Shown here: positions 1 to 12,164 of the stretch, piece after piece
Layout of the letters: every line of letters begins with the position of its first letter
Numbering within the stretch: position 1 is the stretch's first letter
Assembly: GCF_000208865.1 (NCBI RefSeq)
Contig: NC_018386.1
Coordinates: forward strand, 558,001-622,000
Direction: 5' to 3'
Source of the DNA: Neospora caninum Liverpool
Taxonomy: Eukaryota > Apicomplexa > Conoidasida > Eucoccidiorida > Sarcocystidae
DNA length: 64,000 nucleotides
Translations under genes and position numbers: made by a program
The notes under the pieces: generated by a model
Databases searched by the model: none
The model's input: only the letters and a program-made list of their open reading frames with translations
Told to the model about the DNA's origin: nothing

Positions 1-429
1 CCGATACCGCGCCTCTTCCTGTCTCTCGCCTCCGGCCCACACGCTCTAGCCGCACGGGCGTTTGTGTTTCTCTGGTGGTGTCAGGCGGTCTCGCCCTCTT
101 TTTCCGCCCCGCACCAAGGAGCATCGCGCATCGACTGTTACGTGTTTCACCTCCCAAGGCCGATTTCGATAGCATCCAGCTCTGTCACGCGCCTCGGTCC
201 TCGGCGTTCTCTTGAGCACCTATGCGTCTTTGCTGCTGCGTGTGCACTCGCGATCCCTCTGGCTGTACCTGCGCGCGTGGCAACCGTGTAGACCAGTGTT
301 TAACCGCACCGCCCGCCGCGGCAAAAGTAGACATTACGGTTTTAGATCGGTCGGTACTGGCCGCAGCAAGCGGGCTGGTTTTGTCCTCTGTGCATGCGAG
401 CTCCGTCGATCGTCTGCGCTGTCACCGCC
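1..429. other. Region upstream of the cyclo-ligase gene
   Basis: No coding exon is supported here. It lies directly upstream of the first gene and should hold its 5' untranslated region and part of its promoter. Short open frames on both strands lack protein-like composition or splice context. An ATG at 394 is in frame with the chosen start at 430 and would add 12 residues. Confidence 0.5.
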
Positions 430-3076
430 ATGAGTCTAGGAACGGCAAAGACGGTGCTCGGCGCCTCTGTAACTGTGCGCGAGGCGAAACGCGCTCTGCG
501 CCAAGTTCTGCTGGCGCGACGAAACGGTCTCCACAGGGCGCGGCTTATCGCGCAGGGCAGAACGTGCTTCGTTCCAACGCGCGAGAACGAGAACGAAAAT
601 GCGAGAAACACCCTCCAAACACATGAGGCGGGGCGTGGACTCGATGCATGCGAGAGGAGTGACCAAACCACGTGTGTGCTCTCACTCTGTGTGAATGCAC
701 GTGAAGCCGCAGACCACGGAAGCGACAGAAGGAACGAAATAGCGAGAGCGGAAGAAGCTGTCTTGTCGAGCGGGTTCAGTGGGTCGCGCAAGGGAAACGA
801 GGCGCCGTCGCCTTCCTCCGCCTCAGAGACTCCTCTTCCCAGTACTGCTACGTCGTCATATCCTTCCTCTTCTCCATCTTCTCAATCGTTTTCTCCTTCT
901 CTCTCTTCTTCTTTTTCTTCATCCCCGTCAACTTCTTCTTTTGCCCAGGGGGTTTCCTCGTACGCGCCGTCTCCGCCTGAATCGCACCAGACAGGGACAG
1001 CATGCAGGCGCCCAGAGGCGGCACCAGCTGATCGCGACGCACCCGCAAGAGGTCGTGGAAGTGGATGTGTCCTTGTTGGCAAGTGCATGCAGTTCACACA
1101 AGAAGAGAAAGACGAAGATCGTGAAGAGGACGGAGCAGAAACCGACGAAGAAAGAAGGCAACAGATGCGTAGCTTCTTTCGGGATTTGCTCGGAGCGGCC
1201 TATCCTCAGATTGTCCATTCCGACGGACACCTGCGCGCAGGTGCAGTCTCATTTGGGGTCTCCCTCGGCCTTTTTCTTCTGTGCGCCCTTCGCTATCTTC
1301 CTCTTTTGCCGTTCTTTCATCCTTTGTCCTTCCTCTTCCTACCTATGTTTGACAACAAGATGATCAACATTTCGGCAAGTCTTTGCATACATCCATTTCT
1401 ATCCACATATGTAATCATGCGTCTCCAGACACATATGCGTATGGACACTTTTGGGCGTACATTTGTGTCTACAAGTGAATACACAGATGCACAAGTGTGT
1501 CTATACATATGTGCATGTGAGTCTCCTCGTGCGTTTTTTCCAGGCGTCGCCCCACTCGTTGTTGGCGGCTACTCGCCAATCGGAAGCGAAGTCGACTGCA
1601 CCTTTCTTCTGAGTCTAGCGGAAGCGCTTGGCCACGCATGCGCTTTACCCTGCATCGAAGAAAAACGCGCTCCCCTCACCTTCAGACAGTGGTTCTGCGG
1701 AATGCCGCTCGCCCCCGGAAAGGTCACCGCGCGAATCTGCTCGCCTTCTTTCGAACCCCTTTCCACTACCTCCCGGACACCATTGTGTTTATAACTTTAG
1801 AGAGATAAATGGACATATATGTATATATGCGTATCTGCACGCATGTTCACACGTATGCACATCTACATGCATATATGTGCATATATATACATATATATAT
1901 ATACATATATTTATGCTACCAACGTAATTATAAGACGCGAATCTTTGTCGCGCCGTAAGCTAATGTTTATAGAATGCTATGCTTCGATCCTTCTTCGTGG
2001 GAAGAGAACCGCCAGCTTCTCGTTTGCATGCGCTGGCCTCATTCTTGTCCCAGGAAAGAGCAGCTTTCGATCGCACTTCCCTCTTTCGCTGTCACGAGTG
2101 CGTTCCTGTTTCCTCTTTTCGCCTTCGCGGTCTCTCTTCCTTCTCGTCTTCGCCGTTCGCGTCGTCCTTTTCCCGTTTCGTGTCCCTCCACCGTGTGTCA
2201 ACTCTCCTTCTTTTCGGTTTATCTTTTTCTTTGCAGTTCAACATCCCCGCCCCTTCGTCTGATTGCCGCCATCCCGTGGTGGAGCCGGACGTGCTGCTGG
2301 TCCCTCTTCTCGGCTTCGATCGGATTGGACGGCGCCTTGGCTACGGCGGCGGCTTTTACGACCGCACGCTCTCGGACCTGCGCAGAAGACGGGGGACACA
2401 CGAGAAAGCTGCTCGGTCACAGAGCAAGACAGACTGCTTTGTAAGTCATGAGACGCTCGCAAACGAACATGGCGTGCTACAATAACACAGTCGGTACGAA
2501 GTCGAAACAAGGTAGTTGATGGTGAGCCAGTGGCTGAACAAACCTTTCATTTGATTATGCTTTTAGTCCCACCCCATAACCGAGTCGGCGCCCTTCAACA
2601 CCGCGCGAAGAAAAACAGAACCTGAGACTCTCTGCATGCCTTATTCTTCGCGTCTGTGTGTCTCTTCGTCTTTTACTCCTTTTGTAGTTTCTGACGTTGC
2701 GCGGTGCCTTCCTCTTGATTCTGGTCCCTCTCTTCGCTTTCATCCCTCTTCTCTCTCTCCCTCGTCCGCTCTCCTACGATGTCGGTTTGTTTCCCACCTT
2801 CCTGTCTCCTACGATGTCGGCTTGTTTCCCACCTTCCTCTCTCCTACGATGTCCCTTTAGGGCCCAGCAGGCCCCGTCTCTGATCGCCTCCGAACGGCGG
2901 AGCCTTTGAGGCGGACAACGAAGGCCTCCTTACCCCTCGTGGTCTGTGGAATCGCTTTCGACTGCCAAGAAGTCGACGAAATCCCCGCTGAAGGATTCGA
3001 CGAGCCTCTCGACTGCGTCCTCACCGAAAGCGACTTGAGAATCTTCTCCCCGGAGCTGGCAGAGAAAGTCGCGTAG
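430..3076 (+). CDS. MTHFS: 5-formyltetrahydrofolate cyclo-ligase (5,10-methenyltetrahydrofolate synthetase), four exons
   Basis: Converts 5-formyl-THF plus ATP to 5,10-methenyl-THF in folate one-carbon metabolism. Exons 430-1240, 1544-1722, 2237-2440 and 2861-3076 join in phase to give 469 residues, against about 200 in most family members. Residues 19-30 (KRALRQVLLARR) match the basic N-terminal helix. Exon 2 has the segment PIGSEVD followed by LTFRQW. Exon 3 holds the family signature at residues 357-373, FDRIGRRLGYGGGFYDR, the ATP/substrate loop. Exon 4 has VVCGIAFDCQ and DEPLDCVLTE, the usual C-terminal strand and loop. The excess length is a Ser/Pro/Glu-rich block at about residues 50-265; it is open throughout, but an unseen intron there is possible. 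The start at 430 has a better context than the in-frame ATG at 394. No targeting peptide is obvious. The family assignment is firm; the boundaries inside exon 1 are less so. Confidence 0.87.
2767..2857. repeat. Tandem repeat of about 36 bp in the last cyclo-ligase intron
   Basis: Two nearly identical units and a third partial one, each containing CTCCTACGATGTC and TTTCCCACCTTCCT, lie directly before the splice acceptor at 2859-2860. The units form the pyrimidine-rich tract of the intron, so the copy number changes the length of that tract. Confidence 0.8.
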
Positions 3077-3173
3077 GCAGAGAGAGAATCCAACGCAAAT
3101 AGGCATGGTACACACATATTTACACACACCGATAAAAAAGGCGTTCACGCATTCTCCTATGTATTCGTATTTG

Positions 3174-3204
<31 letters not shown>

Positions 3205-5129
3205 CTGTAGATCCGTAGATATATAAAGGGAGGATGGATCTGACTCCTACATGAAATTCCAACCATCATATACAGTTTGAGTTCTTTCGGGGCCGCATGC
3301 ATGAGGTCGAGCTCCTGCACCAGCCGAGGAAAATCTATGCGAACTTCTGGCCGGTTTCTCGTTGCGAGGAGAAAAACGCAGGTGTGCATGCAATCCCGTT
3401 AGGGAGTCAGGTCGCCGTGAAGGCAACGCGAATCTTCATCGGACTTCCTGGGATCTTCCACTGTTCCAAGACAGCGTCGCCAGACGTGCATGTGTCGATT
3501 AATATATTTTTCTACTTTGGTATAAAAATCGTTTTCGCACGTGTGCATATGCACATGTGCATATATATATATATATATATATGTATTAATAGGTATAGAA
3601 ATATCTAAACGCGTTTGTCGACTCATTGGTACGTGTGCGTGTGAATCTACGCAGTACAGTATAAACTGTTGGAAATCGTTTTTCTCGGGAGGGTGTGTGT
3701 ACAGCACTTGAGTCGTTTTGCTAGTCGTTCTCGTGACAAAACGATGGAGGTGGGCGGGTCGCTCTCTCAGAACGTGGGTGTATGAATCTCGGGGACAGCG
3801 GAGACAGGCCAGTTTTCTAAGGCTTTGCGCGATCCATGTCCGCGTGGGGTCTTATCACGGCCTGGTCTCTTTGACCGGATGAAAGTCTACGATTCACGGA
3901 AACAACCTCGCGCCCTGAAAACTCGAGACACCGACAGGCTGCAGATAGAGCCCAATTGAGGCAGCAGAGAGGCAGAAACACTGACCCCCGCCCGGACAGT
4001 GGACGAAACAGCTCAGAGGCAAACACGCAGATGCAGACATCTTCACACATCACTCTAAGCCGAAATACAGATCGCCACAAATAATATGGTCATATACATA
4101 CATATATGCAAGCATATATATCATATATGTAAATATATATGATATATATATATATATATATCATATATATATGTATTTTATGCGGTTGGCTTCCGCGTGG
4201 CTGTGAGGAGACGTGGAAGTCCCCGTTGTTGCCGCTGTCGAGGTTCGCACGTTTTTCCAGCTTGCGTGGATGGCGCTATCTGGTCTTTCATTTGCGTTCA
4301 TTGCAAGACAAGCAAAGCGCTGGGCTGGTTCTCCTCCCTCCGCAGCTTCTATGTGTATCGCCGCAACCGTGAATTGTGTAGTATCCCTTGAAGCAATCTT
4401 TGCAGCGCCATGTGGATGTATCTTTTATAGAAAAGATCTGTCCCTTTTTTCTCTTCAGCATATCGCATGAACGAGTGTCGCCGACGGCGTCCCACAGCGA
4501 CGCCTGGACGTCCTCGCGTTTTCACAGAGCTGTTTCTTTTCTTCCGCAGTCCTCCTTTCTGCCGCTCCGCTTGAGCTCGCGCCCCACACACGACCTCGCC
4601 GCTTCCACGGGTCTGTACGGATGTCTCCTCTCTGTCTCCCGGGGCCTTCTCGCCTGCGCGGAGACCGTCCTGCGCCACGCTCTGCGCTTTTGCCGCTATC
4701 GCCTCTGCAGAGCCTACCCTCTAGCTACGTCAGACTGTCCGCACAGATTCTCCAGAGGTAGGCACCCCCCCCCCCCACACACACACGCACACACGCCTCT
4801 GCATGTGCAAGTGAATCAAATCTGGAGAGCCAAATAGGCACCAAGAAGTGTATAAACACATGTCGAGATGTCGCGCAGTAAACGCACACACATGACCAGT
4901 CTGTCTTTCTGGGTAATGTGCAGAGCGTGTGCGGGGAACCAGAAGGCGGTGGGCGTTCATCTCGCAATCGCTCAGGCGCCGACGGTCTGGGAGTCCTTGG
5001 TCCCTACGGTCGTGCCTTCTTCGGATCTTTGTCGCATGCAGAGACTTCCGCACCCTGCCCGTTGGTGTATAGACAGAGCACGCACTTTCGACTCGCTTCA
5101 GAGCCAACAAAAAAAGGAAGCGTGATCCC
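3077..5129. other. Convergent spacer with (TA)n microsatellites
   Basis: The spacer separates the 3' ends of the cyclo-ligase and ING genes. Alternating TA/CATA tracts lie at about 3178-3204, 3561-3582 and 4083-4172, and a C-run followed by (CA)n at about 4766-4796. Short open frames on both strands (for example around 4213-4470 and 4388-4837) have no recognisable domain and no convincing splice partners. I see no supportable gene. Confidence 0.6.
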
Positions 5130-5403
5130 TCAGGGAACGAGCCCGTTCTGATAGCACTGGGGACAGAACCACGCGTCGTCCTCGTGGGTCTCGGCGGAGT
5201 AGCCCTGAACGAAGAAAAATCCGCACGACGCAACTGCCTCGCATTCTCAAGGGGAAAAAACGGCGGCCTCGCCCTCCACCTCGAAAACGACAATATACTT
5301 TCGCACCCCGTATAGACAACGCGATGCGCCTACGCTCCCCCCCCCCCCCCCCCCGTCCACATACATGCAAAACCTCCACACATCCGCACACATGTGAACA
5401 TAT

Positions 5404-5437
<34 letters not shown>

Positions 5438-8400
5438 AATGTAACCGTTCTCACATCAAGATGTATGGATTCATCTACATATGTATAAGTGCAGGGGTGT
5501 TTGGTCTGGGGTCTCCTTTCTCCGGATGCATCCGCTTCCTTTTCCAGGTCAAAAACTTCAGCTCAGGTCGCAACTTGGCGGAACTGCCACCGGCCGCGAC
5601 TGTCCCCCCATCTGCATGCAGCGGAGTCGGCCCTCCCGGCTCGCCCATTCCGCTGCACGCAGCTGTCTTTGAGGTTCTTTTTGTGCTTTGTGTGGCTTAC
5701 CACACACTCAAAGTGGAACCACTGGTTACAGGCGTCGCATGCTACCATGTTGTTGCACTCGGAGCTCTCGCCCTTGTGGCATACGGGGCAAATTCCCTCC
5801 CAGGTGTCCGCGCTCTCGCTGGGGGCTGTTCCGGCCCCACTCGAGGCCATGCTGGGGCCCGCGGCGCCTCCCGGCAGCGCCGAGCCCGAACCCATGGCTG
5901 TATGCGCGCCAGAGGGGTCGAGCGCTGGACTGGCAGCCGACGGATAGTACGGCGACGGCCCCAGGCGGTGCGAGGAAGCGAACGCGGGCGTCGGAGTCCC
6001 AGAGACGGCCGGCGCGGGACAAGTCGATCCTGCCTGAGAACAGGCAGAGAGAAGAAAAGAAACAGCAGAGGCAGCGGCCCGCAAAAATGTGGAGTGAAGC
6101 ACGAAAGGGCCCACCGACGCAGGCGGACAGCGTAGAAGCCAAAGGGAAGGGAGGAGCGCGGCTGTGCGAGAACCAAGGGAAGTCAGAGACTGAGCGAGAG
6201 GCACAGGAAGAAAGAAAACAGAGAGAGGACGAGAGCGAGAAAGAGAGGGGACAAAAGAACCAGGATCGCCCAGAGACAGCCCAGAGACAGAGACTGACAA
6301 AGACGGCGAAGGAAGCCGAGAGAGAGAGGAGAACGAGAGCACGGATGCGGTCGAGCCAGAGAGAGAGACGCAGGGACTCTTGGAGAGCCGGCTACCCGCA
6401 CGTTGTCGATGGGAAAAAGCGGCAAAGGGCATATCAGACAAGAAGAAGGGGAAGAAAAAAGCGCGGCTGTGTTGGGGAGCTTCCACCAGTGGATTCGATG
6501 TACTCTCAGACACGTTTCGATCCGCGGCGACTTTGTCAAAACGCGGATTCCCGAATGTGTCTCTTCTTTTGCTTACTCTCGAACCATCATGTCGGCTGCG
6601 ACCGCTGTGGGAGGGGTGGTGTCGCGACCTGCCGCTGCCTCCGCTTTTCGAGCCCGAAGCTTGGGCTCCATGTGCGAGGCCAGGAGACAGCGAGACGCCC
6701 ACTGAACCTCGGCCTTCGCCCCCCCCAGGCGCGCCGCCAATCGGGTGAGAAGCCGAGGGCCCAGGCGCCGCGCCAGCCGTCCCCACGGCTCCGGCGGTCA
6801 CCGTGCTCGACTGAGAGGAGGGAAGGCGGGACGCTGAGGCGCCGTGGCTGTCATGGGCCTGGAGACAGTTTGGGTAGGCATCACGTGGAAGACTCGGCGA
6901 AGGTGAGCGCGCAAGGTCGCGGGAAGAACGCCCAGACAAAACGCGACAGGCGTGAAGGAACCAAACAGAAAGAAGGCAGTCCCCGGTAAAAGACAGAAGA
7001 CGACACAGATCGGCATCGAATCGACAGAAAAGGACTAATCACCTTGCTCGAGCAGTGCAGGTTTCTCTCCTCGTTTTCCTGAGGCTCAGCACCTTGCCTA
7101 CCTTCCGGGCCTTCTTTGGTGGCGGATGGACCGTGGACGAGCCGACGGAGACGTCGCTTCCCGCCGAGGGCGGACACGCCCCCGGGCCTCCCCCCGTCGC
7201 CAACATGAGGCCGTGAGGGCCTCCCTGCTGCCGCGCGCGCCCGCCCGCAGTCGATCCCGCTCCGGCCGAAGAAACCGCACTCGGGGCTCCAGTCTGAGGA
7301 AGGCGCAAAGAAGGGACGGAGTTAGGAAATAGAACACACAAGGAAAGGAGCCGAACGGAAAGCGGAGCCAAAGACTCGTGGTGCGGCGAAGAAGGGGGAA
7401 GAGAGGAAACATATCTGGCTTCACACACCGGCAGCTGGAAAGCCCCAGACGACAGCGTTGTCGGCTGCATGCTGCCGGCACGAGACGATAAGAAAGGCCA
7501 CAAAAAGGAAACCGGAAAGAGACACGCGAGGCACACGATCTGTCCAGTTCAAATGCAAAGTCTCTTCTGCTTTCTCTGTTGAGGAAAAGACCAAAAAGGC
7601 CTTCTTCCAGCTCAGGTGGAGGTGTTCGGCGAGCTCGCGCTTTCGTGCCTCCGCGGATGCGCGCATGCCAGCCTCTGTGCAGCCGGTGCGCCTCTCTCCA
7701 CTGGTCGACCCCCTCTGAGCAGACGCCAGCTGATTCTCCTATCCTCCCCTCTTATTTGCTCTCTCAACTTCACAGGATGACATCGAGGAGACGCTTCTTT
7801 TTGCTGCAAATCCACCTTTTAACTCCGTATTCCCAAGCCCTTTTGGCTGCGCAATCCGTCTCTAAAAGTCGCCACCGCTGACGCCGCAGCGCCAGCAACG
7901 CGCCTCCAGAAATCGCCTATGGCCACTCCTCCACTTCTTCATCCGGCCGTACCTGGAACTCGCCGTTGAAACCTCCCCTGTCGGCGCCCCGCGGGTAGAA
8001 GCTACCGTCTCCGTCTAGGCCGAGGCCCGCTCGATCTGGCCCTGGCCCTCCGCCGGGGACGAGGGCTGCGTCGCTGCTCGCCCCCGAGAGGTGGGCACTT
8101 CGGTCTGTGCCACGTCGCCTCAGCGCGCTGCGGCCAACCGTGCTGCCGCCTGCACTCCCTCCGCCGTGAGTGGAGCCGAACGCGCCCGAAGAGGGCGGCC
8201 CGACCGCGCCCGCCCCGGCGACGCCAGAGGCCGCGTGGCCAGGCGCGGCCACAGCCGCGCCTGGCTCCGGAGATACGGAGACGGAGTGCGACTTCAGATT
8301 CGCCGCGGCGCCGAGACCGTGCATGGAGTGGAGGAGTTTGTCTCGCTCCTTCACTAGTCGTTGCTGCTCATGGTGGATGAACGACGCGATTTGCTTGTTC

Positions 8401-9433
8401 ACCACGACTTTCTCGCGAAGCAACGCGCGGCACTTGAAGTGGAGCCGCTGGAAAAAAAAGCAAAGCAAATGGAGAGAACGGCGAGGCAAGCGGCTGACAC
8501 ACGCAGGGGGACAAGGCGCACGCAGGTGCACACATGTGCTGACAGACACCCCAGGGGAAGAACGAATCGAACGGTCTGAGAAGCAAAGGTAGGAGACGCA
8601 TAAGGCAGGAAAGACAAAGACAGGAACGGCAAAGACAGGACAGGTGAAGGTAGGGAAGGCACAGGCGGCGGTTGAGGGAGAACACCGGCAACGTCAAGAA
8701 GGAAAGGGTCGTGGGCTCTAGAGGAAGAGATCTCCTCCTGCCTCACCTTGATGGCCCCGATTTCCTCGTCTTGTTCCGGGGCTGGCCTCGGCGTTCCTTG
8801 CTGCTGCGACTGACGCAGTTGTCCAAGGTACTCCTTTTCCCGCACGCGAAACTGAAGCAGAGAGAGACCCAGGGTATTTCAAATGAGCGCAGGCACAGTG
8901 CCCGCGCGGCACGTCTTCTTTGTCGAGACACGCCGTCCATGGATGCACACGCCTCCATCTAAGCAGATTCAGGGAGGTGCCCTATACGACGCAGCAGCGC
9001 ATCGACGGGTGACCTCCCTGCCAGGGAAAAAACGCTCTTCGGCGAAGACAGTCAGAAGAAGCAAGCAGGGAAACTCTGGCAGTCGCCAATGTGAGAGGAC
9101 AGCGCACGAAACGCGTCCTGTAAAAGTTGCAGTGACTAAAAGCGTGTTTCTCCTTTCGGACAGATAGAGAGGCGGAGAGGCATGGAAGGCAGAGAGGGCG
9201 GGAGCGTTTCTGGCAGAGATAGATGCCGATAGCTACCAAAAGACAGTTGACGAGAGGGAGCAGAAACGCCTGGGCGGGAGAGGGAGAGCCGCGTTTACTG
9301 GAGAAGAGGTCCTCACCTGGGTCTCTATCCGCGACACTTCTTGCTCGAGATGGGCCATGAGGCGCAGAGCGCGGTGCAGCTTGCCGGGCAAGGTGAGGCA
9401 GTCCTCTAGCCACTGCTCCACAGGATCTCCCAT
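5130..9433 (-). CDS. ING-family protein with C-terminal PHD finger, seven exons
   Basis: Probable chromatin reader and subunit of a histone acetyltransferase or deacetylase complex, acting in the nucleus. Exons in coding order: 9433-9317, 8851-8747, 8447-7953, 7293-7102, 6858-6577, 6033-5701, 5204-5130. All joins are phase 0 and give 532 residues. Residues 1-120 form the ING N-terminal coiled coil (VEQWLEDCLTLPGKLHRAL near the start; a Lys/Arg-rich helix around 80-115). A Gly/Ser/Pro-rich linker follows, with a basic PPPKKARK at the end of exon 4 that could be a nuclear localisation signal. The PHD finger is split by the last intron. Its C4HC3 ligands are C479, C482, C496, C499, H504, C507, C522 and C525 (WFCPQC), and the protein ends seven residues later. 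The last exon is only 75 bp. The ATG at 9433 starts directly at the ING domain. Family assignment is strong; the partner complex is inference. Confidence 0.87.
5338..5440. repeat. Poly-C run and (TA)n tract in the last ING intron
   Basis: A run of about 17 C (5338-5354) and an alternating TA/CATA tract (5399-5437) lie in the intron that separates the two halves of the PHD finger (5205-5700). Confidence 0.75.
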
Positions 9434-11369
9434 TTTTTGGTTGCGTGCGACACGCAAGAGGCACTCCAGGTGGGGGGGTTTGCACGAGACTTGTACGCAT
9501 CTGCGTCTCTCTCGAGCCACGAGAGGCCCTGAGGAAGAGAAAGATTACATGTTTTCCGCGCCCGCCTGGAGAAGTCGTTGTGGCAAAAAAACGAATCCGA
9601 GGAGCTACAAGAAGAACGCAGGCAACCGTTGTTTTCCCTTCTTCACAGCCGCTCCTCAGGGAGGCACCTAGAGGAGATCTCTCACCAGAGTGCAGATCGA
9701 GATACAGATGGATCGATCTGAGTACGGGGATACAGACAACAAAAAGTTTCTCTCTGAGAAATGCAAAAGCAGAGAGAGAACGCGCACGCGAAACCAAGAG
9801 CGAGGCGTGAATGTGGCGGATCTGAATTTTGCAAAGTGGAGTCGCCTTCGGCGTACAGCGAGAGCAGTCGCCGGACTCAGTTTAGAATGCCTACACGGCA
9901 GAACGGTCTGTATCGCCTCTCTCCTCTCTGAAGGAAAAAGGCACCACGAGAAAACAGACTGGGCAGCAGAGCACGGACAAACACGAGCTGGTGGCCTGGT
10001 GTGCCTGTGCAGACGGAATGGCCGCGGTTCGATCCGACGGTCCCGAGTTTCTAAAGCAGCACAGCACAGGGGCCACCCCTACCCAAAAAAAACCCACTCC
10101 GTGCAGACGCTGTCACACTGCTGGGACTCACAAACTATCCCCGCGTTTCCCGGTTTGTCACGGTATCCGGAATGTGCCGGGGTTTTCGCACGCTTGAGAT
10201 ACGTACGGCAGCGAAAATGCCTACAGAAAAGCATGGGATTGCGCTAGAAGGAGAGGGGAAAAAGAAACGACATTTCGAGGGAAAACCGGAACGCATGCAC
10301 GCGCCAGAGGATAAAGACGCCTCTCGCTCCACACGCCTAGTGATGGGGGGTCAGCTCATATAGTGGCTATGTTTTCGGTGCTATTTTGGTGTCGCGCAGG
10401 AGGCAAAGACGCACTCGGGAATTTCGGTAAGTTGTGTTTCTCTGTTTTCTTGTTGGAAACGCGCTGAGAAAACACCGGGAACCCGGAGGCTGCGCAAGGC
10501 CGCATCTGTCTCTCACAGGGAACGCGCTGAGACTCTCCGTTGCGGAGTGTGTCGAAGCAACGCATGTGTGTGCCAAGTTCCTTCGTAAAGCCACAACTCC
10601 ATGCCCGCTGCATTTGCATTTTTCGCTACTCGTGTGAAGACGTTTTCCTGACGAAGCTCGTACCTTGGGACTCGTCTATAGGGATGTGTTTGATGGTACG
10701 TGGGGTATCTCGGTACGCCGTCTGTGTAGTCGAGGAACCTCACACAAAACTGTGGGCGTGTGAACTTGGTGTGCCTCTACATCCAGTCCACTGCAACGAA
10801 GTATATACACGTGTCTTGTGCTGGTAGAGGACGCCGGAATTTCCAGCAGACCGACACGAACTGCAACTGCGCAAATATCAGTCGGCTAACGTGCTCCGAG
10901 CGACGTGTCATCTGGGAGGTCGTGGCTGAGGAGAAATCTCTCGTTCACACTGTCACTTCACTGTCACTCCAGCCTTACAAGTGGCCTTGCAACTGGAAGC
11001 ATATTTCCCCGGTTGTCAGTTGAGCCGGTTCTCTGCGGTAGCGTGTGCCACGCGTAGCGCCTGACCGTGTGGAGCAGTGTCGGAATTCCTTTTTGCCTCA
11101 GACATAGAAGCGACAGAAAAATACACATATTCGTGCGTGGCTTCTTTGTGTCATGAGCGGCATTGATACGAAACGGAAGAGCAAGTCTTTGAAAGTTGAG
11201 TTCCGGGGAAACTCGTGGTGTCGGCAACGCTGCGTCCACTGTGGTGATAATGTTGCGGGGTGGCGTCTCTGGACGGGTTCAACAAAATAGGGCCTCTTGT
11301 GTGGAGAAGGTAGCAGCCACTTCATACCAGACACCGCGCTAGGAGCCTTCTGGATTCGCGTAGAGAAAC
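9434..11369. other. Divergent intergenic region between the ING and COA4-like genes
   Basis: The two genes start outward from this 1.9 kb, so it should hold both promoters. Open frames such as 9690-10247 and 10540-10827 on the plus strand show no domain and no clear splice context. No gene is supported. Confidence 0.55.
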
Positions 11370-12164
11370 ATGGCAGCAGAAAACGAGATGGGATCACAAC
11401 GTTCGTCTGATCTCAGTGGAAAACAGCCAACCACCATTCCTGTGGATGACAGCCGTAACATATCTAAGAGTGGGGAAGTAAGCGGAACCGTGCCCATCAG
11501 TCGCGCTCAGATGAGCAAGTACTGGGGAGACGATGTCGACGATAAAGTGGAGCGGACCGGTTGCAGCGAGCCGTACGGCCGCTTAGTAGATTGTCTCGAT
11601 GTGTATGACAAGTAAGTACGTTGTCTCAAGTTCGTTCTAAAGTAGACACGACCTCCCATCATGTACTGTCTTGTACTGCACTTAGCTTCTATTTTAGCAA
11701 ACTTCAGTTTCACTGCGGCAAGATGGTGACACCGAGGCCCCTGGGCCTGGAGCAGAGATGGAAGAGAAAATATTGCTGTAACACGATGAAAACGTGCGAT
11801 GGCAGCCGACAGAGCCGCATCTCTTACGCAATCAGGGGTGCCCTGTCTAGCCTCTACTAACATCCCCTCAACAGCAGGGAAAACCCAATCCAGATATGTA
11901 TTTACGTGTATATATACTTATAGATGTACACATTTGTACTGAGCACTTGAACATCCGTCTGGGTGGAGCCACACAAATCAACGGTTAGAATTCGTTTGTT
12001 GCACTGTGGCCTTGACGTGCACTCCGCATCTTTGTGGGGTCAAGTTCTCAACGCGCTCTGTACTTCATGCGCATGTTCCTGTCCTCAGAGACTGGCGCAA
12101 GTGCCGCGAGGAGTTGCAAGAATTCCGGCGCTGCTGTCGAGAGAAGAAGGTTCCTGGTGCCTGA
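11370..12164 (+). CDS. COA4/CHCHD8-like twin CX9C mitochondrial protein, two exons
   Basis: Exons 11370-11611 and 12089-12164 join in phase (split Lys codon) to give 105 residues. The sequence has two exact CX9C motifs: C65-x9-C75 (CSEPYGRLVDC) and C86-x9-C96 (CREELQEFRRC), separated by a short loop with DWRKC. This is the CHCH fold, whose members are imported into the mitochondrial intermembrane space and oxidised there by the Mia40/Erv1 relay; whether this lineage uses the same relay is not visible here. The order RTGC, then DWR-C, then F-x-x-C closely follows COA4 (CMC3), a cytochrome c oxidase assembly factor. The first 55 residues are polar and have no cleavable presequence, as usual for this class. 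The 477-bp intron lies between the two motifs. The twin CX9C call is strong; COA4 rather than another CX9C family is likely. Confidence 0.8.

Noticed and set aside
5688..6989. Plus-strand open frame of 433 codons
   Set aside because: It is antisense to ING exons and introns. The minus strand shows a complete PHD finger with matching splice sites; the plus frame is Arg-rich without any domain.
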